Assembly (NCBI GenBank): GCA_020161145.1
Contig: JAIUPQ010000006.1
Location: 186,001-250,000, forward strand
DNA from: Pseudomonadota bacterium
Lineage (GTDB): Bacteria; Pseudomonadota; Gammaproteobacteria; Burkholderiales; Burkholderiaceae_C
Length of the DNA stretch: 64,000 nt
Reading direction: 5' to 3'
Part shown: in pieces, positions 45,259 to 54,817 of the stretch
Layout: each line of letters begins with the position of its first letter
Position numbering within the stretch: the first letter of the stretch is position 1
Notes under the pieces: generated by a model
The model's database searches: none
What the model saw: only the letters and a program-made list of their open reading frames with translations
What the model was told of the DNA's origin: nothing
Made by a program: the position numbers and the translations under genes

Positions 45259-46269
45259 TCAGTCCCGTCCCGACGGGGGCTGCCGCACCAGCTTGAACGC
45301 CGCCGAGTAGCCCTGCGGGTTGGTGCCGTTGCCCACGATGTCGCCGTTGTCGTTGATGCCGGTCGCCTGCCACAACACCCACCCGCTGTGGCGCACGCAC
45401 GCATAGCGGTTGAGGTCCTGGATTCGGCCCTTCTTCCAGATGGCGGCACGGCGGTTGGCGCCCCACATGGCAGAACCCACCACCGTGTCGTTGCGGTTGA
45501 TGGCCAGGGCCTCGTCCTCGTGGGTGCCGGGTCCGTTGCCGTTGGGCAGGATCTGCAGCACGCCGCTGCGCCACATAAAGGCGCCGAACTCGCTGCTGCC
45601 CACCACCACCCCGTTGCCGTTCACCGCGTTGGCCTGGCTGGAGCCAGCCACCAGTTCCACCATGCCACCGCCCTGCGGCCACATCACCGCCCGGTCGCGA
45701 AACGGCGACACGATGCGATCGACCCCCACCACGTCGCCCTGGCGGTTGATGCCACGTGCCACGCTGGCGTAGGGGCCACCGGCCAGCCGGACGGGCGTCA
45801 CCTCATCCGCCGGCCACATGCAGGCGGTGGTGATGCCCACGCCATCCTGGCAGGTGCCGACCGCCACGCCCGCGTCGTTGATGCCATAGGCCGTGGTGGC
45901 CATGTTGCCGCCCGGCAAGTCCTCCAGACGCTTGAGTTGCCCATCGCGCCAGCGAAAGGCATAGACCCCTTCGACCACCCCGACCACCTCACCCCCGCGA
46001 TTGACGGCGTAGCTGACGGCACCCGGCTGGGCGATGGCCTGCATACCGGCCGCGTCGTCGTACCGGAACGCCTCGGATGCGTTGTTGTCACCGAAGCTCA
46101 TGCCCACCACCACGCCGGCGCGGTTGATGCCGTGGGCCCAACTGGCGACGTCGCCCCCGGGAACGTCGCCCAGATCGATGAGGCGGCAGTCAGGTCCGGC
46201 CGCCGCAGCGGAAACAGCGACCGCCAGACCCAGCAGCAGACCCCAGCCCAGGGCATTCTTCTTCAACAT
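45259..46269 (-). CDS. Secreted HAF-repeat protein
   Basis: 336 residues with a signal peptide (MLKKNALGWGLLLGLAVAVS, cleavage near AAA-GPD). At least seven copies of a repeat with the core A-x-G-I-N-x-x-G-x-V-V-G are visible, for example AHGINRAGVVVG, AYGINDAGVAVG, ARGINRQGDVVG, NAVNGNGVVVG and ATGINDNGDIVG, separated by WxxG or lipid/sugar-binding-like segments such as FRWRDGQL. This is the extracellular HAF-repeat architecture, probably a beta-propeller. Function unknown. The start is chosen by the signal peptide. Confidence 0.83.
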   Translation of the reverse strand: MLKKNALGWGLLLGLAVAVSAAAAGPDCRLIDLGDVPGGDVASWAHGINRAGVVVGMSFGDNNASEAFRYDDAAGMQAIAQPGAVSYAVNRGGEVVGVVEGVYAFRWRDGQLKRLEDLPGGNMATTAYGINDAGVAVGTCQDGVGITTACMWPADEVTPVRLAGGPYASVARGINRQGDVVGVDRIVSPFRDRAVMWPQGGGMVELVAGSSQANAVNGNGVVVGSSEFGAFMWRSGVLQILPNGNGPGTHEDEALAINRNDTVVGSAMWGANRRAAIWKKGRIQDLNRYACVRHSGWVLWQATGINDNGDIVGNGTNPQGYSAAFKLVRQPPSGRD

Positions 46270-46387
46270 GGTGCGTCCTTCTCGTTGGCGAGTGATTAGG
46301 TGGGTGCGGGCGGGCACCGGGCTCCAGCCCCACCATACTCCCACAAGGGCCATGGACGCCAGCGCGACACGGTGGCCTGCCCCCGCC

Positions 46388-47947
46388 TCAGCGCACCTCC
46401 CGCACCTGCATCTCGCGCGGGTGGCTGATCAGGTACTCGGTGCGGATGCGCTGGGTGGCGCCGGGGGCCAACGGCAGTGCCCAGCGCAGCACGCCGGCGC
46501 GCTCGTCCCAGCCGGTGTCGGTGGGCGGCGGCGCCAGTTGGGCCTCGACGCGGATGGCCTCGTCGCCCGCCACCGGGCTGGCGGCCAGCACCTCCAGCGC
46601 AATGGCCTCGGCCTGGCCGTTGACGATCTCGAACACCGCCCCCGTGCGCCGCTGGGCGCGGCTGCCGATGAAGCCGGCGCTGCCCGTCTGCTCGGGCAGC
46701 GGCAGCACGCGCACCTGCACGCGCGGCGCACGGCCAAAGGCCAGGCCCAGGCGGGCGCTGGTGGCCAGGTCGAGCTGGGCGGCGCCCACATAGGCGTCGT
46801 CGCGGTACAGCGCCAGCGGGCCGCGCGGCCAGGTGCCGCCCGGTGGCTCGAACAGCGCCACCAGATCCGCCTGCGGCGCCTCTTGCGGCGCGGTGCGGAT
46901 GACCGGCCTGGCCGCGAGCTGCTGCTCGTCCAGATCCAGCGTGATGCGCGCCGCGCCCGAGGCCACCCGCACGCGCTGGGGCAGCACGAAGGTGGTGGCG
47001 TAGCTGCCCTCGAACACGCTGGCATCGAAGCTGGGCGCCGACTCGGCCATGGGCTCCGCATCAGCCGATTCAACAACCTCGCGAGCCATGGCCGGTGCCG
47101 GCGCCGCCTGCGGACGCGCCAGCTGCGGCGTCCAGGGCCGCAACTGCCAGGGCGTGGGCAGCGGACTGGCGGCGGGGTCGTCGGGCCGGCCGGTGGCCAG
47201 ACGCAGTGGCACGTCGTCCCAGTCTTCGCCGGTCTGCTGGGCCACCAGCGCCTGGCGGGTCAGCTTGAGCTGGCCGCTGCGCGTGTCCAGCGCGGCGCGG
47301 TAAGTGGGCTGCCAGCCGGGGCCACGCACCAGATAGGCCAGGCGCAGCGTGGCGGCCTTGGGCGCGGCCAGCGTCACCTGCACCACGGCCACGCGGCTGC
47401 CGGCGCCGGCCACGCGGTCGCGCTCGGCGCGCAGCGGGGCCAGTTCGCGCTCCAGCGCCTGCTGCTCGCGCTGGCGCTGGTTCAGGCGCTGCTGCACGTC
47501 CTGCCCGCTGCGGCGCAGCGCCTCGACGGTGGTGGCAATGGTGGCCGCACCGGTGGGCCGCTCGCCCTGGGCAAAGCCTCCCAGGTAGCCGGCCGCATAG
47601 CCCAGCGCGGTGGCGTCGGCGCGCACCTGGGCCAGTTGGTCTTCCAGGGTGTCGATGCGCGCCTGCAGTGCGCTGGTGCAGGCCGGCACCTGCTCGCGCG
47701 GCAGCGTGCGCACGGCCAGCTCGCCCACGCGCAGGCCGGCGTCGCCGCTGGCGCGCAGGCTTTGCGCGTCCAGCCCGGCGGGCAGGCAGGCGAAGGTGGC
47801 CTCGCGGGCGCCGGCCGCCACGGCCAGGCTGCGCTCGATGCGGGCCACGCCGGGATACACCTCCACCTGGGTGATGCGCGAGGCGCCGTCGGCGGCCAGC
47901 GCCAGCGGCGCGAGGCCAGCCAGCATCAGCGTGAAGCCGGCCTTCAT
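46388..47947 (-). CDS. DUF4139 (mucoidy-inhibitor MuiA-like) exported protein
   Basis: 519 residues with a signal peptide cleaved near ALA-AD. An N-terminal DUF4140-like part (VEVYPGVARIERSLAVAAGAREATF) is followed by a coiled coil around residues 90-180 and a C-terminal DUF4139 domain (LAYLVRGPGWQPTYRAALDT...GEDWDDVPLRLATGRP...TYLISHPREMQVREVR). Relatives are associated with mucoidy in enterics; biochemical role unknown. Its start overlaps the rlmB stop (ATGA). Confidence 0.85.
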   Translation of the reverse strand: MKAGFTLMLAGLAPLALAADGASRITQVEVYPGVARIERSLAVAAGAREATFACLPAGLDAQSLRASGDAGLRVGELAVRTLPREQVPACTSALQARIDTLEDQLAQVRADATALGYAAGYLGGFAQGERPTGAATIATTVEALRRSGQDVQQRLNQRQREQQALERELAPLRAERDRVAGAGSRVAVVQVTLAAPKAATLRLAYLVRGPGWQPTYRAALDTRSGQLKLTRQALVAQQTGEDWDDVPLRLATGRPDDPAASPLPTPWQLRPWTPQLARPQAAPAPAMAREVVESADAEPMAESAPSFDASVFEGSYATTFVLPQRVRVASGAARITLDLDEQQLAARPVIRTAPQEAPQADLVALFEPPGGTWPRGPLALYRDDAYVGAAQLDLATSARLGLAFGRAPRVQVRVLPLPEQTGSAGFIGSRAQRRTGAVFEIVNGQAEAIALEVLAASPVAGDEAIRVEAQLAPPPTDTGWDERAGVLRWALPLAPGATQRIRTEYLISHPREMQVREVR

Positions 47948-48708
47948 GACTGGGCCTCCGGTTCACCCGCCAGCCGCTGGCGCCGCACCTCGTACAGGCA
48001 CACCGCCGCCGCCACCGAGACGTTGAGGCTCTCGACCACGCCTTGCATGGGGATGCGCACCAGCTCGTCGCAAGTGGTGCGGGTGAGCTGGCGCATGCCT
48101 TTGCCCTCGGCACCCAGCACCAGGGCGACGGGGCCGGTGAGGTCCAGGTCGTAGAGGGTCTTCTCGGCCGTGTCGCTGGTGCCGATGACGCGCAAGCCGT
48201 ATTCCTTGAGCTCGCCCAGGCTGCGCGCCAGGTTGGTCACCATCAGATAGGGCACGCTTTCGGCCGCGCCGCTGGCCACCTTGGCCACGGTGGCGTTGAC
48301 GCCCACCGCATGGTCTTTGGGTGCCAGCACGGCATGGGCACCAGCGCCATCGGCCACGCGCAGGCAGGCGCCCAGGTTGTGCGGGTCGGTCACGCCGTCC
48401 AGCGCCAGCACCAGCGGCGTCTCGCCGCCGGCCAGCGTGCGCTCCAGCACGGCGTCCAGTGAATGGGTGGCGGGCAGCGCCTCCACCCGCGCCACCACGC
48501 CCTGGTGGCGCGGGCTGCCGGCCAACTGGCCCAGCCGCCCGTCGTCGCTCTCAACCACCGTCACGCCAGCCTCGCGGGCGCGCGCCACGAAGCCGCGCAT
48601 GCGCGCATCGCGCCGGCCGGGGTCCACGTGCACCTCGCGCACCGTCTGCGGTGCGATCTTCAGCCGCACCGTGACCGCATGAAATCCATACAACACCCCT
48701 TTGCTCAT
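47944..48708 (-). CDS. rlmB: 23S rRNA (guanosine-2'-O)-methyltransferase RlmB
   Basis: 254 residues. Small N-terminal substrate-binding domain (VLYGFHAVTVRLKIAPQTVREV) and a SPOUT methyltransferase domain with motif 1 ALDGVTDPHNLGACLR, motif 2 LVLGAEGKGM and motif 3 VRIPMQGVVESLNVSVAAAV. It methylates G2251 of 23S rRNA in E. coli. It is followed by the DUF4139 gene with a 4-base overlap; the DUF1624-like gene ends 2 bases upstream of it on the same strand. Confidence 0.93.
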   Translation of the reverse strand: MSKGVLYGFHAVTVRLKIAPQTVREVHVDPGRRDARMRGFVARAREAGVTVVESDDGRLGQLAGSPRHQGVVARVEALPATHSLDAVLERTLAGGETPLVLALDGVTDPHNLGACLRVADGAGAHAVLAPKDHAVGVNATVAKVASGAAESVPYLMVTNLARSLGELKEYGLRVIGTSDTAEKTLYDLDLTGPVALVLGAEGKGMRQLTRTTCDELVRIPMQGVVESLNVSVAAAVCLYEVRRQRLAGEPEAQS

Positions 48709-48709
48709 C

Positions 48710-49423
48710 TCAAGTCCTCAGCTTCATCCACAGCGTCAGCGCGCCCAGCAACAGCGGCTGGTGCACCATGTAAATCGTCAACGGCCAACGGCCCATGGCC
48801 GCCAGCGGCGCCGGCGCCCAGCCGGTCAGCCAGCCGGTGCGCGCCAGCCAGCGCCCCAGCACCAGCCCCCAGATGAACACCGCCAGCCAGGGTGCCAGCG
48901 GCACGTAGTCCTCGGCATAGGGCAGGTGCGTGACCAGCCCCGTCCAGTTGCCCCAGCGGCTATCGAACACGGCATGCGCGGCCACACGCGGCGCGGCCAG
49001 CACCGCGGCGCTCAAGGCCAGCAGCAGCGCCGGGCGGTGGGCCAGCGGTTGCAGGGCAAAGCGGGCAATGAGCAGCATGGCCGCCATGGCGTGCAGCACG
49101 CCAAAACTGATCCAGGTCTCGGGGAACATCAAGGCCGAGCCCACCGACACCAGCGCCGCGCAGCCGGCAATCTGGGCCCAGCGGCGCCAGAACCGACCCG
49201 CGCTGCGGCCGGCCTGCCCCGTCACGGCCTGGCTGACGCCGGCGCACAGCATGAACAGCGTGACGATGGCCGTGCGCTGGCCCGTCCAGAAGGGGTCGGA
49301 GAGAAACCGCTGCGGCGGCGCCAGCAGGCCGTAGAGGTTGAGGTCGAACGCGAAGTGGAAGCCCACCATCCAGACGATGGCCAGACCCCGCCACGCATCG
49401 AGTCGGGCAAGACGCTGGGGCAT
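48710..49423 (-). CDS. DUF1624 / heparan-alpha-glucosaminide N-acetyltransferase-like membrane protein
   Basis: 237 residues with about six to seven membrane helices. The N-terminal RLARLDAWRGLAIVWMVGFHFAFDLN contains the conserved RxDxxRGLAI and a His-rich helix typical of DUF1624/acyltransferase-like proteins. The acceptor is unknown. The start ATG at 49423 has GACAAT 7 nt before it; the gene is divergent from the thioesterase gene across 31 bp. Confidence 0.83.
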   Translation of the reverse strand: MPQRLARLDAWRGLAIVWMVGFHFAFDLNLYGLLAPPQRFLSDPFWTGQRTAIVTLFMLCAGVSQAVTGQAGRSAGRFWRRWAQIAGCAALVSVGSALMFPETWISFGVLHAMAAMLLIARFALQPLAHRPALLLALSAAVLAAPRVAAHAVFDSRWGNWTGLVTHLPYAEDYVPLAPWLAVFIWGLVLGRWLARTGWLTGWAPAPLAAMGRWPLTIYMVHQPLLLGALTLWMKLRT

Positions 49424-49430
49424 GGCGGCG

Positions 49431-49448
49431 ATTGTCCCGCACGACAAT
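49431..49448. promoter_or_regulatory. Back-to-back -10 hexamers between DUF1624 and thioesterase genes
   Basis: ATTGTC (49431-49436) and GACAAT (49443-49448) are a perfect inverted repeat with a 6-bp centre; each reads GACAAT towards its own gene and ends 7 and 6 nt before the respective ATG. Same arrangement as between mltB and the MscS-like gene. Confidence 0.5.
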
Positions 49449-49454
49449 GCGGCC

Positions 49455-49940
49455 ATGACCACCCACCACCCCCGTCGCAGTGCCGACGAGCAGACCAAGC
49501 TGAACGCTGCGCTGACGGAGCTGCATGAGCAGCGCATCACCTTTCACACCGTGCTGGGCCTGCGCGTGGTGTCGCTGGCGCCCCAGGCGCCGCAATGCGC
49601 CTTCCAGATGCGGCCCGAGCTGGTGGGTCACTTTCTGTACGGTCGGCTGCACGGCGGCGTCATCGCCTCGGTGCTGGACTCCATGGGCGGCTTTGCGCTG
49701 ATGGTGGCCATGGGCGAGCGCCATGCCGACGAGTCGGCCGACCAGATCCTGCACCGCTTCGCCCGCATGGGCACCATCGACTTGCGCGTGGACTACCTGC
49801 GCCCCGCCATCGGCGAGCGCTTCACTTCCACCGCCGAGGTGCTGCGGCTGGGCGGCCGCGTGGGCAGCACGCAGATGCGGCTGCACGGCGAGGACGGCAC
49901 GCTGCTGGCCACCGGGTCGGCGGCCTACATCCTGTCGTAA
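49455..49940 (+). CDS. Hot-dog fold thioesterase
   Basis: 161 residues. PaaI/YigI-like hot-dog pattern: FQMRPELVGHFLYGRLHGGVIASVLDSMGGFALM with the HGG and Asp expected at the active site, then DYLRPAIGERFTSTAEVLRLGGRV. It probably hydrolyses an acyl-CoA or aryl-CoA thioester. Its stop is a few bases from the purL stop, so the two are convergent. Confidence 0.87.
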   Translation: MTTHHPRRSADEQTKLNAALTELHEQRITFHTVLGLRVVSLAPQAPQCAFQMRPELVGHFLYGRLHGGVIASVLDSMGGFALMVAMGERHADESADQILHRFARMGTIDLRVDYLRPAIGERFTSTAEVLRLGGRVGSTQMRLHGEDGTLLATGSAAYILS

Positions 49941-49944
49941 GACC

Positions 49945-52900
49945 TCAGCCGACCCAGCGCCGCGCGTTGCGGAAGATGCGCATCCAGGGGCTGGCGGCGC
50001 TCACGTCGCCGCCGGCGGCAAAGCTCATCTGCACGTTGCGGAACACCCGCTCGGGGTGGGGCATCAGCACGGTGAAGCGGCCATCGGGCGTGGTCACGCT
50101 GGTCAGGCCCCCGGCGCTGCCGTTGGGGTTGAGCGGGTAGGCCTCGGTGGGCTGGCCGGCGCCATCCACATAGCGCATGGCGGCCACCACGTCGGCGGCA
50201 CTGCCACGGCGGGCGAAGTCGGCATAGCCCTCGCCATGCGCCACCGCCACCGGGATGCGGCTGCCGGCCATGCCCGCAAAGAAGAGAGAGGGGCTGTCCA
50301 GCACCTCGACCATGGCCAGCCGGGCCTCGTACTGCTCGCTCTTGTTGCGGGTGAAGCGCGGCCAGGCCTGCGCGCCAGGAATCAGGTCGGCCAGCGCGGC
50401 CATCATCTGGCAGCCATTGCACACGCCCAGCGCCAGGGTGTCGCTGCGCTGGAAGAAGGCGGCAAACTGCTCGGCCAGCTTGGGGTTGAAGCGGATGGAG
50501 CGCGCCCAGCCCTCGCCGGCGCCCAGGGTGTCGCCGTAGCTGAAGCCGCCGCAGGCGACGAAGCCCATGAACTGGTCCAGCCGCGCGCGGCCGGTCTGCA
50601 GGTCGCTCATGTGCACGTCGTAGGTGTCGAACCCCGCCTGGTGCATGGCGTAGCTCATCTCCACGTGGCTGTTGACGCCCTGCTCGCGCAGGATGGCGAG
50701 CTTGGGCCGCGCACCGCTGGCGATGAAGGGGGCGGCCACGTCCTCGGCCGCGTCGAAGGTCAGCGCCAGATGCAGGCCGGCGTCGCCGTGGCTGCTGGCC
50801 AGCGCGTGCTCGCTGTCGGCGCAGGCGGGGTTGTCGCGCTCGGCGGCGATGCGCCAGCTGACGTCGTCCCAGGCGGCCTGCAGCTCGGTCAGCGCCGCCT
50901 GGTGCACCAGCCTGGCGTCGCGCCAGATGCGCAGCAGGCCGCTGTCATCGGGCTGGCCGATGACGTGGCTGTGGGCCGCCAGGCCGTGCTGGCGCAGCAG
51001 GGCCAGCACGGCGTCGCGCTGGCTGGCCGCCACCTGGATGACGGCGCCCAACTCTTCGTTGCACAGCGCGGCCAGCGTCTGCGCGTGACGGCGGCCGCCC
51101 ACTTGCTGGGCCCAGTTCTTGGCGTCGCCCGCGTCTTCGGTGGCCACCAGCATGTCCACGTTCAAGGCCACGCCGCGCCGGCCGGCAAACGCCATTTCGC
51201 AGACCGCCGCCCACAGGCCGCCGTCCGAGCGGTCGTGGTAGGCCAGCAGCTTGCCCTCAAGGCGCAGCGCGTTGATGGCGGCCACCAGGCTCTTGAGCAA
51301 CTGCGGGTCGTCCAGGTCGGGCACGGTGCGGCCAAAGGCCTGCTGGGTCTGCGCCAGGATGGAGCCGCCCATGCGGGCCTGGCCACGGCCCAGGTCGATC
51401 AGGATCAGCACGGTGTCGCCACCCTGCAGCTGCGGCGTCAGCGTGCTGCGCACATCGCCCAGGCTGGCAAAGGCGGTGACGATCAGCGAGACGGGCGCCA
51501 CCACCTGTTTGGTCTGGCCGCCGTCCTGCCAGCGGGTGCGCATCGACAGGCTGTCCTTGCCCACCGGCACGCCGATGCCCAGCGCGGGGCACAGCTCCAT
51601 GCCCACGGCCTTGACGGTGTCGTAGAGCGCGGCGTCCTCGCCCGGCTCGCCGCAGGCGGCCATCCAGTTGCACGACAGCTTGACGCGCGACAGTTCGATG
51701 GGCGCGGCCAGCAGGTTGGTGATGCTCTCGGCCACCGCCATGCGGCCCGAGGCCGGGGCGTCCACGGCCGCCAGCGGCGTGCGCTCGCCCATGGCCATGG
51801 CCTCGCCACGGAAACCGGCGTAGTCGGCCAGCGTCACCGCGCAGTCGGCCACCGGCACCTGCCAGGGGCCCACCATCTGGTCGCGGTGGGTCAGCCCGCC
51901 CACGGTGCGGTCGCCTATGGTGACCAAAAACCGCTTGCTGGCCACCGTGGGGTGGCGCAGCACGGCCAGCAGGGCGGCGGGCAGATCGACGCCCGCCAGC
52001 TCCAGCGTGCCGCCGTCGCGCGCCACGCGCTGCACGTCGCGCGTCATGCGTGGGGGCTTGCCCAGCAGCACGTCCAGCGGCATGTCGATGACGCGCTCGC
52101 CGCCGCTGCCGTCTTCCAGCACCAGCTCGGTGTCCTCGGTGGCCTTGCCCACGATGGCGAACGGGCAGCGCTCGCGGGCGCACATCTGCTCAAACAGCGG
52201 CAGCGCGTCGGCGTTGACCGCCAGCACGTAGCGCTCCTGGCTCTCGTTGCACCAAATTTCCTTGGGCGCCAGGCCGGTTTCTTCCAGCGGCACGGCGCGC
52301 AGGTCGAACACGGCGCCGCGCCCGGCACCGTCCACCAGCTCGGGGAAGGCGTTGCTGATGCCGCCCGCGCCCACGTCGTGGATGGCCAGAATGGGGTTGG
52401 CCTCGCCCAGCGCCCAGCAGTGGTTGATGACCTCTTGCGCGCGGCGCTGGATCTCGGGGTTGCCGCGCTGCACGGAGTCGAAGTCCAGCGCCGCCGTGTT
52501 GGTGCCGGCGGCCATGGAGCTGGCCGCACCGCCGCCCATGCCGATGCGCATGCCGGGGCCGCCCAGCTGCACCAGCAGCGTGCCCACGGGGAAGGCCACC
52601 TTGTGCGTCTGGCCGGCGCTGATGCTGCCCATGCCGCCCGCAATCATGATGGGCTTGTGGTAGCCGCGCCGCACGCCCGCCACCTCTTGCTCATAGACGC
52701 GGAAGTAGCCGCCCAGGTTGGGGCGGCCGAACTCGTTGTTGAACGCCGCGCCGCCAATGGGGCCGTCGATCATGATCTGCTTGCTGCTGGCAATGTGCTC
52801 GGGCTTGCCGATGGCGCCCTGCTCCCAGGGCTCGGGCGTAGCGCCCAGATGCAGGTTGGAGACCGAAAAACCGGTCAGCCCCGCCTTGGGCCGCGCGCCC

Positions 52901-53946
52901 CGGCCGGTGGCGCCTTCGTCGCGGATCTCGCCGCCCGCGCCGGTGGCCGCCCCGGGGAAAGGCGAGATGGCCGTGGGGTGGTTGTGCGTCTCCACCTTCA
53001 TCAGCACGTGGGCCACCTCGTCGCGCGCACCGTAGCGCGGCGCGTTGGTGTAGCCGCCCGGCAGCCAGCGCTGCACGGGGCCGCCTTCCATCACGGCGGC
53101 GTTGTCGCTGTAGGCGACGATGCTGTGCTGGGGGTTCTGCTTTTCGGTGTGGCGAATCATGCCAAACAGCGACAGCGGCTGCGCCTGGCCATCGACGATG
53201 AAGTCGGCGTTGAAGATCTTGTGCCGGCAATGCTCGCTGTTGGCCTGGGCGAACATCATCAGCTCCACGTCGCTGGGGTTGCGGCCCAGTTGCCTGAAGG
53301 CGGTGTCCAGGTAGTCGATCTCGTCGTCCGACAAGGCCAGGCCCCAGGCCTGGTTGGCCTCCTGCAGCGCGGCGGTGCCACGCGCCAGCACGTCCACGTG
53401 GGCCAGCGGCTCGGCCGGCTGCGCGTCGAACAGGTGGCGGGCCACGTCCACATCCGGCGCCACGCTTTCGGTCATGCGGTCGTGCAGCACGGCGGCCACG
53501 GCCTGCCATTCGGCCTCGGTCAGCGGCTTGGCGCCGCCCAGCAGACCGCCCTTGAGCGCCAGCGTGTAGACGGTGATGCGCTCCACCCGGTGCACCGGCA
53601 GGCCGCAGTTGTGGGCAATGTCGGTGGCCTTGGAGGCCCAGGGCGAGACGGTGCCCAGGCGCGGCATGACCACCACCTGGGCGCCCTCACCGGCCGCCGG
53701 GGCCGGCGGGCCGTAGGTCAGCAGCGCCGCCACCTGGGCGCGCTGGTCGGTGTTCAGCGGCGCGGTGGCCCAGACCCAGTGGCCAAACCGGGCCTGCACC
53801 CCGGTCACGCGCGGGCAGACCGCCTGCAGGCGCGGCAGCAGCGCCGCCGCACGGAAGTCCGAGAGCGCCGCGCCCCCGTCAACGTAAGTCAGCAGATCGG
53901 AGGACGCGGTGGCGGCTTGGGGCATGGCAAAGAGGCTTGACGGCAT
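49945..53946 (-). CDS. purL: Phosphoribosylformylglycinamidine synthase
   Basis: 1333 residues, the large single-chain form. It has an N-terminal PurS-like domain, two AIRS-type ATP-binding halves ([42 protein letters not shown]) and a C-terminal glutaminase with the nucleophile in GVCNGCQMM and late HGEGYADF and PHPERVFRN blocks. It carries out the fourth step of purine synthesis. ATG codons at 53946 and 53925 are both possible. Divergent from map. Confidence 0.96.
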   Translation of the reverse strand: MPSSLFAMPQAATASSDLLTYVDGGAALSDFRAAALLPRLQAVCPRVTGVQARFGHWVWATAPLNTDQRAQVAALLTYGPPAPAAGEGAQVVVMPRLGTVSPWASKATDIAHNCGLPVHRVERITVYTLALKGGLLGGAKPLTEAEWQAVAAVLHDRMTESVAPDVDVARHLFDAQPAEPLAHVDVLARGTAALQEANQAWGLALSDDEIDYLDTAFRQLGRNPSDVELMMFAQANSEHCRHKIFNADFIVDGQAQPLSLFGMIRHTEKQNPQHSIVAYSDNAAVMEGGPVQRWLPGGYTNAPRYGARDEVAHVLMKVETHNHPTAISPFPGAATGAGGEIRDEGATGRGARPKAGLTGFSVSNLHLGATPEPWEQGAIGKPEHIASSKQIMIDGPIGGAAFNNEFGRPNLGGYFRVYEQEVAGVRRGYHKPIMIAGGMGSISAGQTHKVAFPVGTLLVQLGGPGMRIGMGGGAASSMAAGTNTAALDFDSVQRGNPEIQRRAQEVINHCWALGEANPILAIHDVGAGGISNAFPELVDGAGRGAVFDLRAVPLEETGLAPKEIWCNESQERYVLAVNADALPLFEQMCARERCPFAIVGKATEDTELVLEDGSGGERVIDMPLDVLLGKPPRMTRDVQRVARDGGTLELAGVDLPAALLAVLRHPTVASKRFLVTIGDRTVGGLTHRDQMVGPWQVPVADCAVTLADYAGFRGEAMAMGERTPLAAVDAPASGRMAVAESITNLLAAPIELSRVKLSCNWMAACGEPGEDAALYDTVKAVGMELCPALGIGVPVGKDSLSMRTRWQDGGQTKQVVAPVSLIVTAFASLGDVRSTLTPQLQGGDTVLILIDLGRGQARMGGSILAQTQQAFGRTVPDLDDPQLLKSLVAAINALRLEGKLLAYHDRSDGGLWAAVCEMAFAGRRGVALNVDMLVATEDAGDAKNWAQQVGGRRHAQTLAALCNEELGAVIQVAASQRDAVLALLRQHGLAAHSHVIGQPDDSGLLRIWRDARLVHQAALTELQAAWDDVSWRIAAERDNPACADSEHALASSHGDAGLHLALTFDAAEDVAAPFIASGARPKLAILREQGVNSHVEMSYAMHQAGFDTYDVHMSDLQTGRARLDQFMGFVACGGFSYGDTLGAGEGWARSIRFNPKLAEQFAAFFQRSDTLALGVCNGCQMMAALADLIPGAQAWPRFTRNKSEQYEARLAMVEVLDSPSLFFAGMAGSRIPVAVAHGEGYADFARRGSAADVVAAMRYVDGAGQPTEAYPLNPNGSAGGLTSVTTPDGRFTVLMPHPERVFRNVQMSFAAGGDVSAASPWMRIFRNARRWVG

Positions 53947-53989
53947 GAGGGCAATCCCGCATTTTATTGGGGGTCGCGCCCGCAGCGCC

Positions 53990-53995
53990 GATAAT
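53990..53995 (+). promoter_or_regulatory. -10-like GATAAT before map
   Basis: GATAAT ends exactly 6 nt before the map ATG at 54002, in the 55-bp gap shared with the divergent purL. It fits a leaderless map-glnD transcript. Confidence 0.5.
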
Positions 53996-54001
53996 CGCGC
54001 C

Positions 54002-54817
54002 ATGGCAATCACCCACAAGACGCCCGCCGACATCGAGGGCATGCGCATCGCGGGCCGGCTGGCCGGCGAGGTGCTGGATCTGTTGACCCCGCACGTCAAA
54101 CCCGGTGTCACCACGGCCGAGCTGGATCGGCTGGCGCTGGACCACATCGAGCGCGTGCAGCAGGCCGTGTCGGCCACGGTGGGCTACCAGCCCCCGGGCT
54201 ACCCGCCCTTCCCGTCGTCCATCTGCACCTCCATCAACCATCAGGTCTGCCACGGCATTCCCAATGACCGGCCACTGAGGAACGGCGACATCATCAACAT
54301 CGACGTCACCGTCATCAAGGACGGCTGGCATGGCGACACCAGCCGCATGTATGTGGTGGGCGAAGGCTCCATCGCCGCCAGGCGGCTGGTGCAGGTCACC
54401 TACGAGTGCATGTGGAAAGGCATCGAGCGCGTGCTGCCCGGCGCCCGGCTGGGCGACATCGGTGCGGCCATCCAGGCCCATGCGCATGCGGCCGGTTTCT
54501 CGGTGGTGCGCGAGTTCTGCGGCCATGGCATTGGCCGCAAGTTCCATGAAGAGCCGCAGGTGCTGCACTATGGCCGCGCCGGCACGCTGGACGTGCTGGT
54601 GCCCGGCATGGTGTTCACCATCGAGCCCATGATCAACGCCGGCAAGCGCGACATCCGCGAGTTGGGCGACGGCTGGACCATCGTCACCAAAGACCGCTCG
54701 CTGTCGGCCCAGTGGGAGCACACCATCGCCGTCACCGAGACGGGCTACGACATCCTCACGCTGTCGGCCGGCTCGCCCGCACCGCCAGCCTTCGTGCACG
54801 CAGCGGCCACGGCCTGA
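54002..54817 (+). CDS. map: Methionine aminopeptidase, type I
   Basis: 271 residues. Substrate His84, metal ligands Asp101, Asp112, His175, Glu208 and Glu239 are visible in [47 protein letters not shown] and QWEHTIAVT. It removes the N-terminal Met of new proteins. The last base of its TGA is the first of the glnD ATG, so the two genes are coupled, matching the map-glnD order of E. coli. Confidence 0.95.
   Translation: MAITHKTPADIEGMRIAGRLAGEVLDLLTPHVKPGVTTAELDRLALDHIERVQQAVSATVGYQPPGYPPFPSSICTSINHQVCHGIPNDRPLRNGDIINIDVTVIKDGWHGDTSRMYVVGEGSIAARRLVQVTYECMWKGIERVLPGARLGDIGAAIQAHAHAAGFSVVREFCGHGIGRKFHEEPQVLHYGRAGTLDVLVPGMVFTIEPMINAGKRDIRELGDGWTIVTKDRSLSAQWEHTIAVTETGYDILTLSAGSPAPPAFVHAAATA

Noticed and set aside
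49723-53940. An open frame of about 1400 codons on the plus strand opposite purL
   Set aside because: It is antisense to a complete PurL with all expected motifs and shows no recognisable domain of its own.
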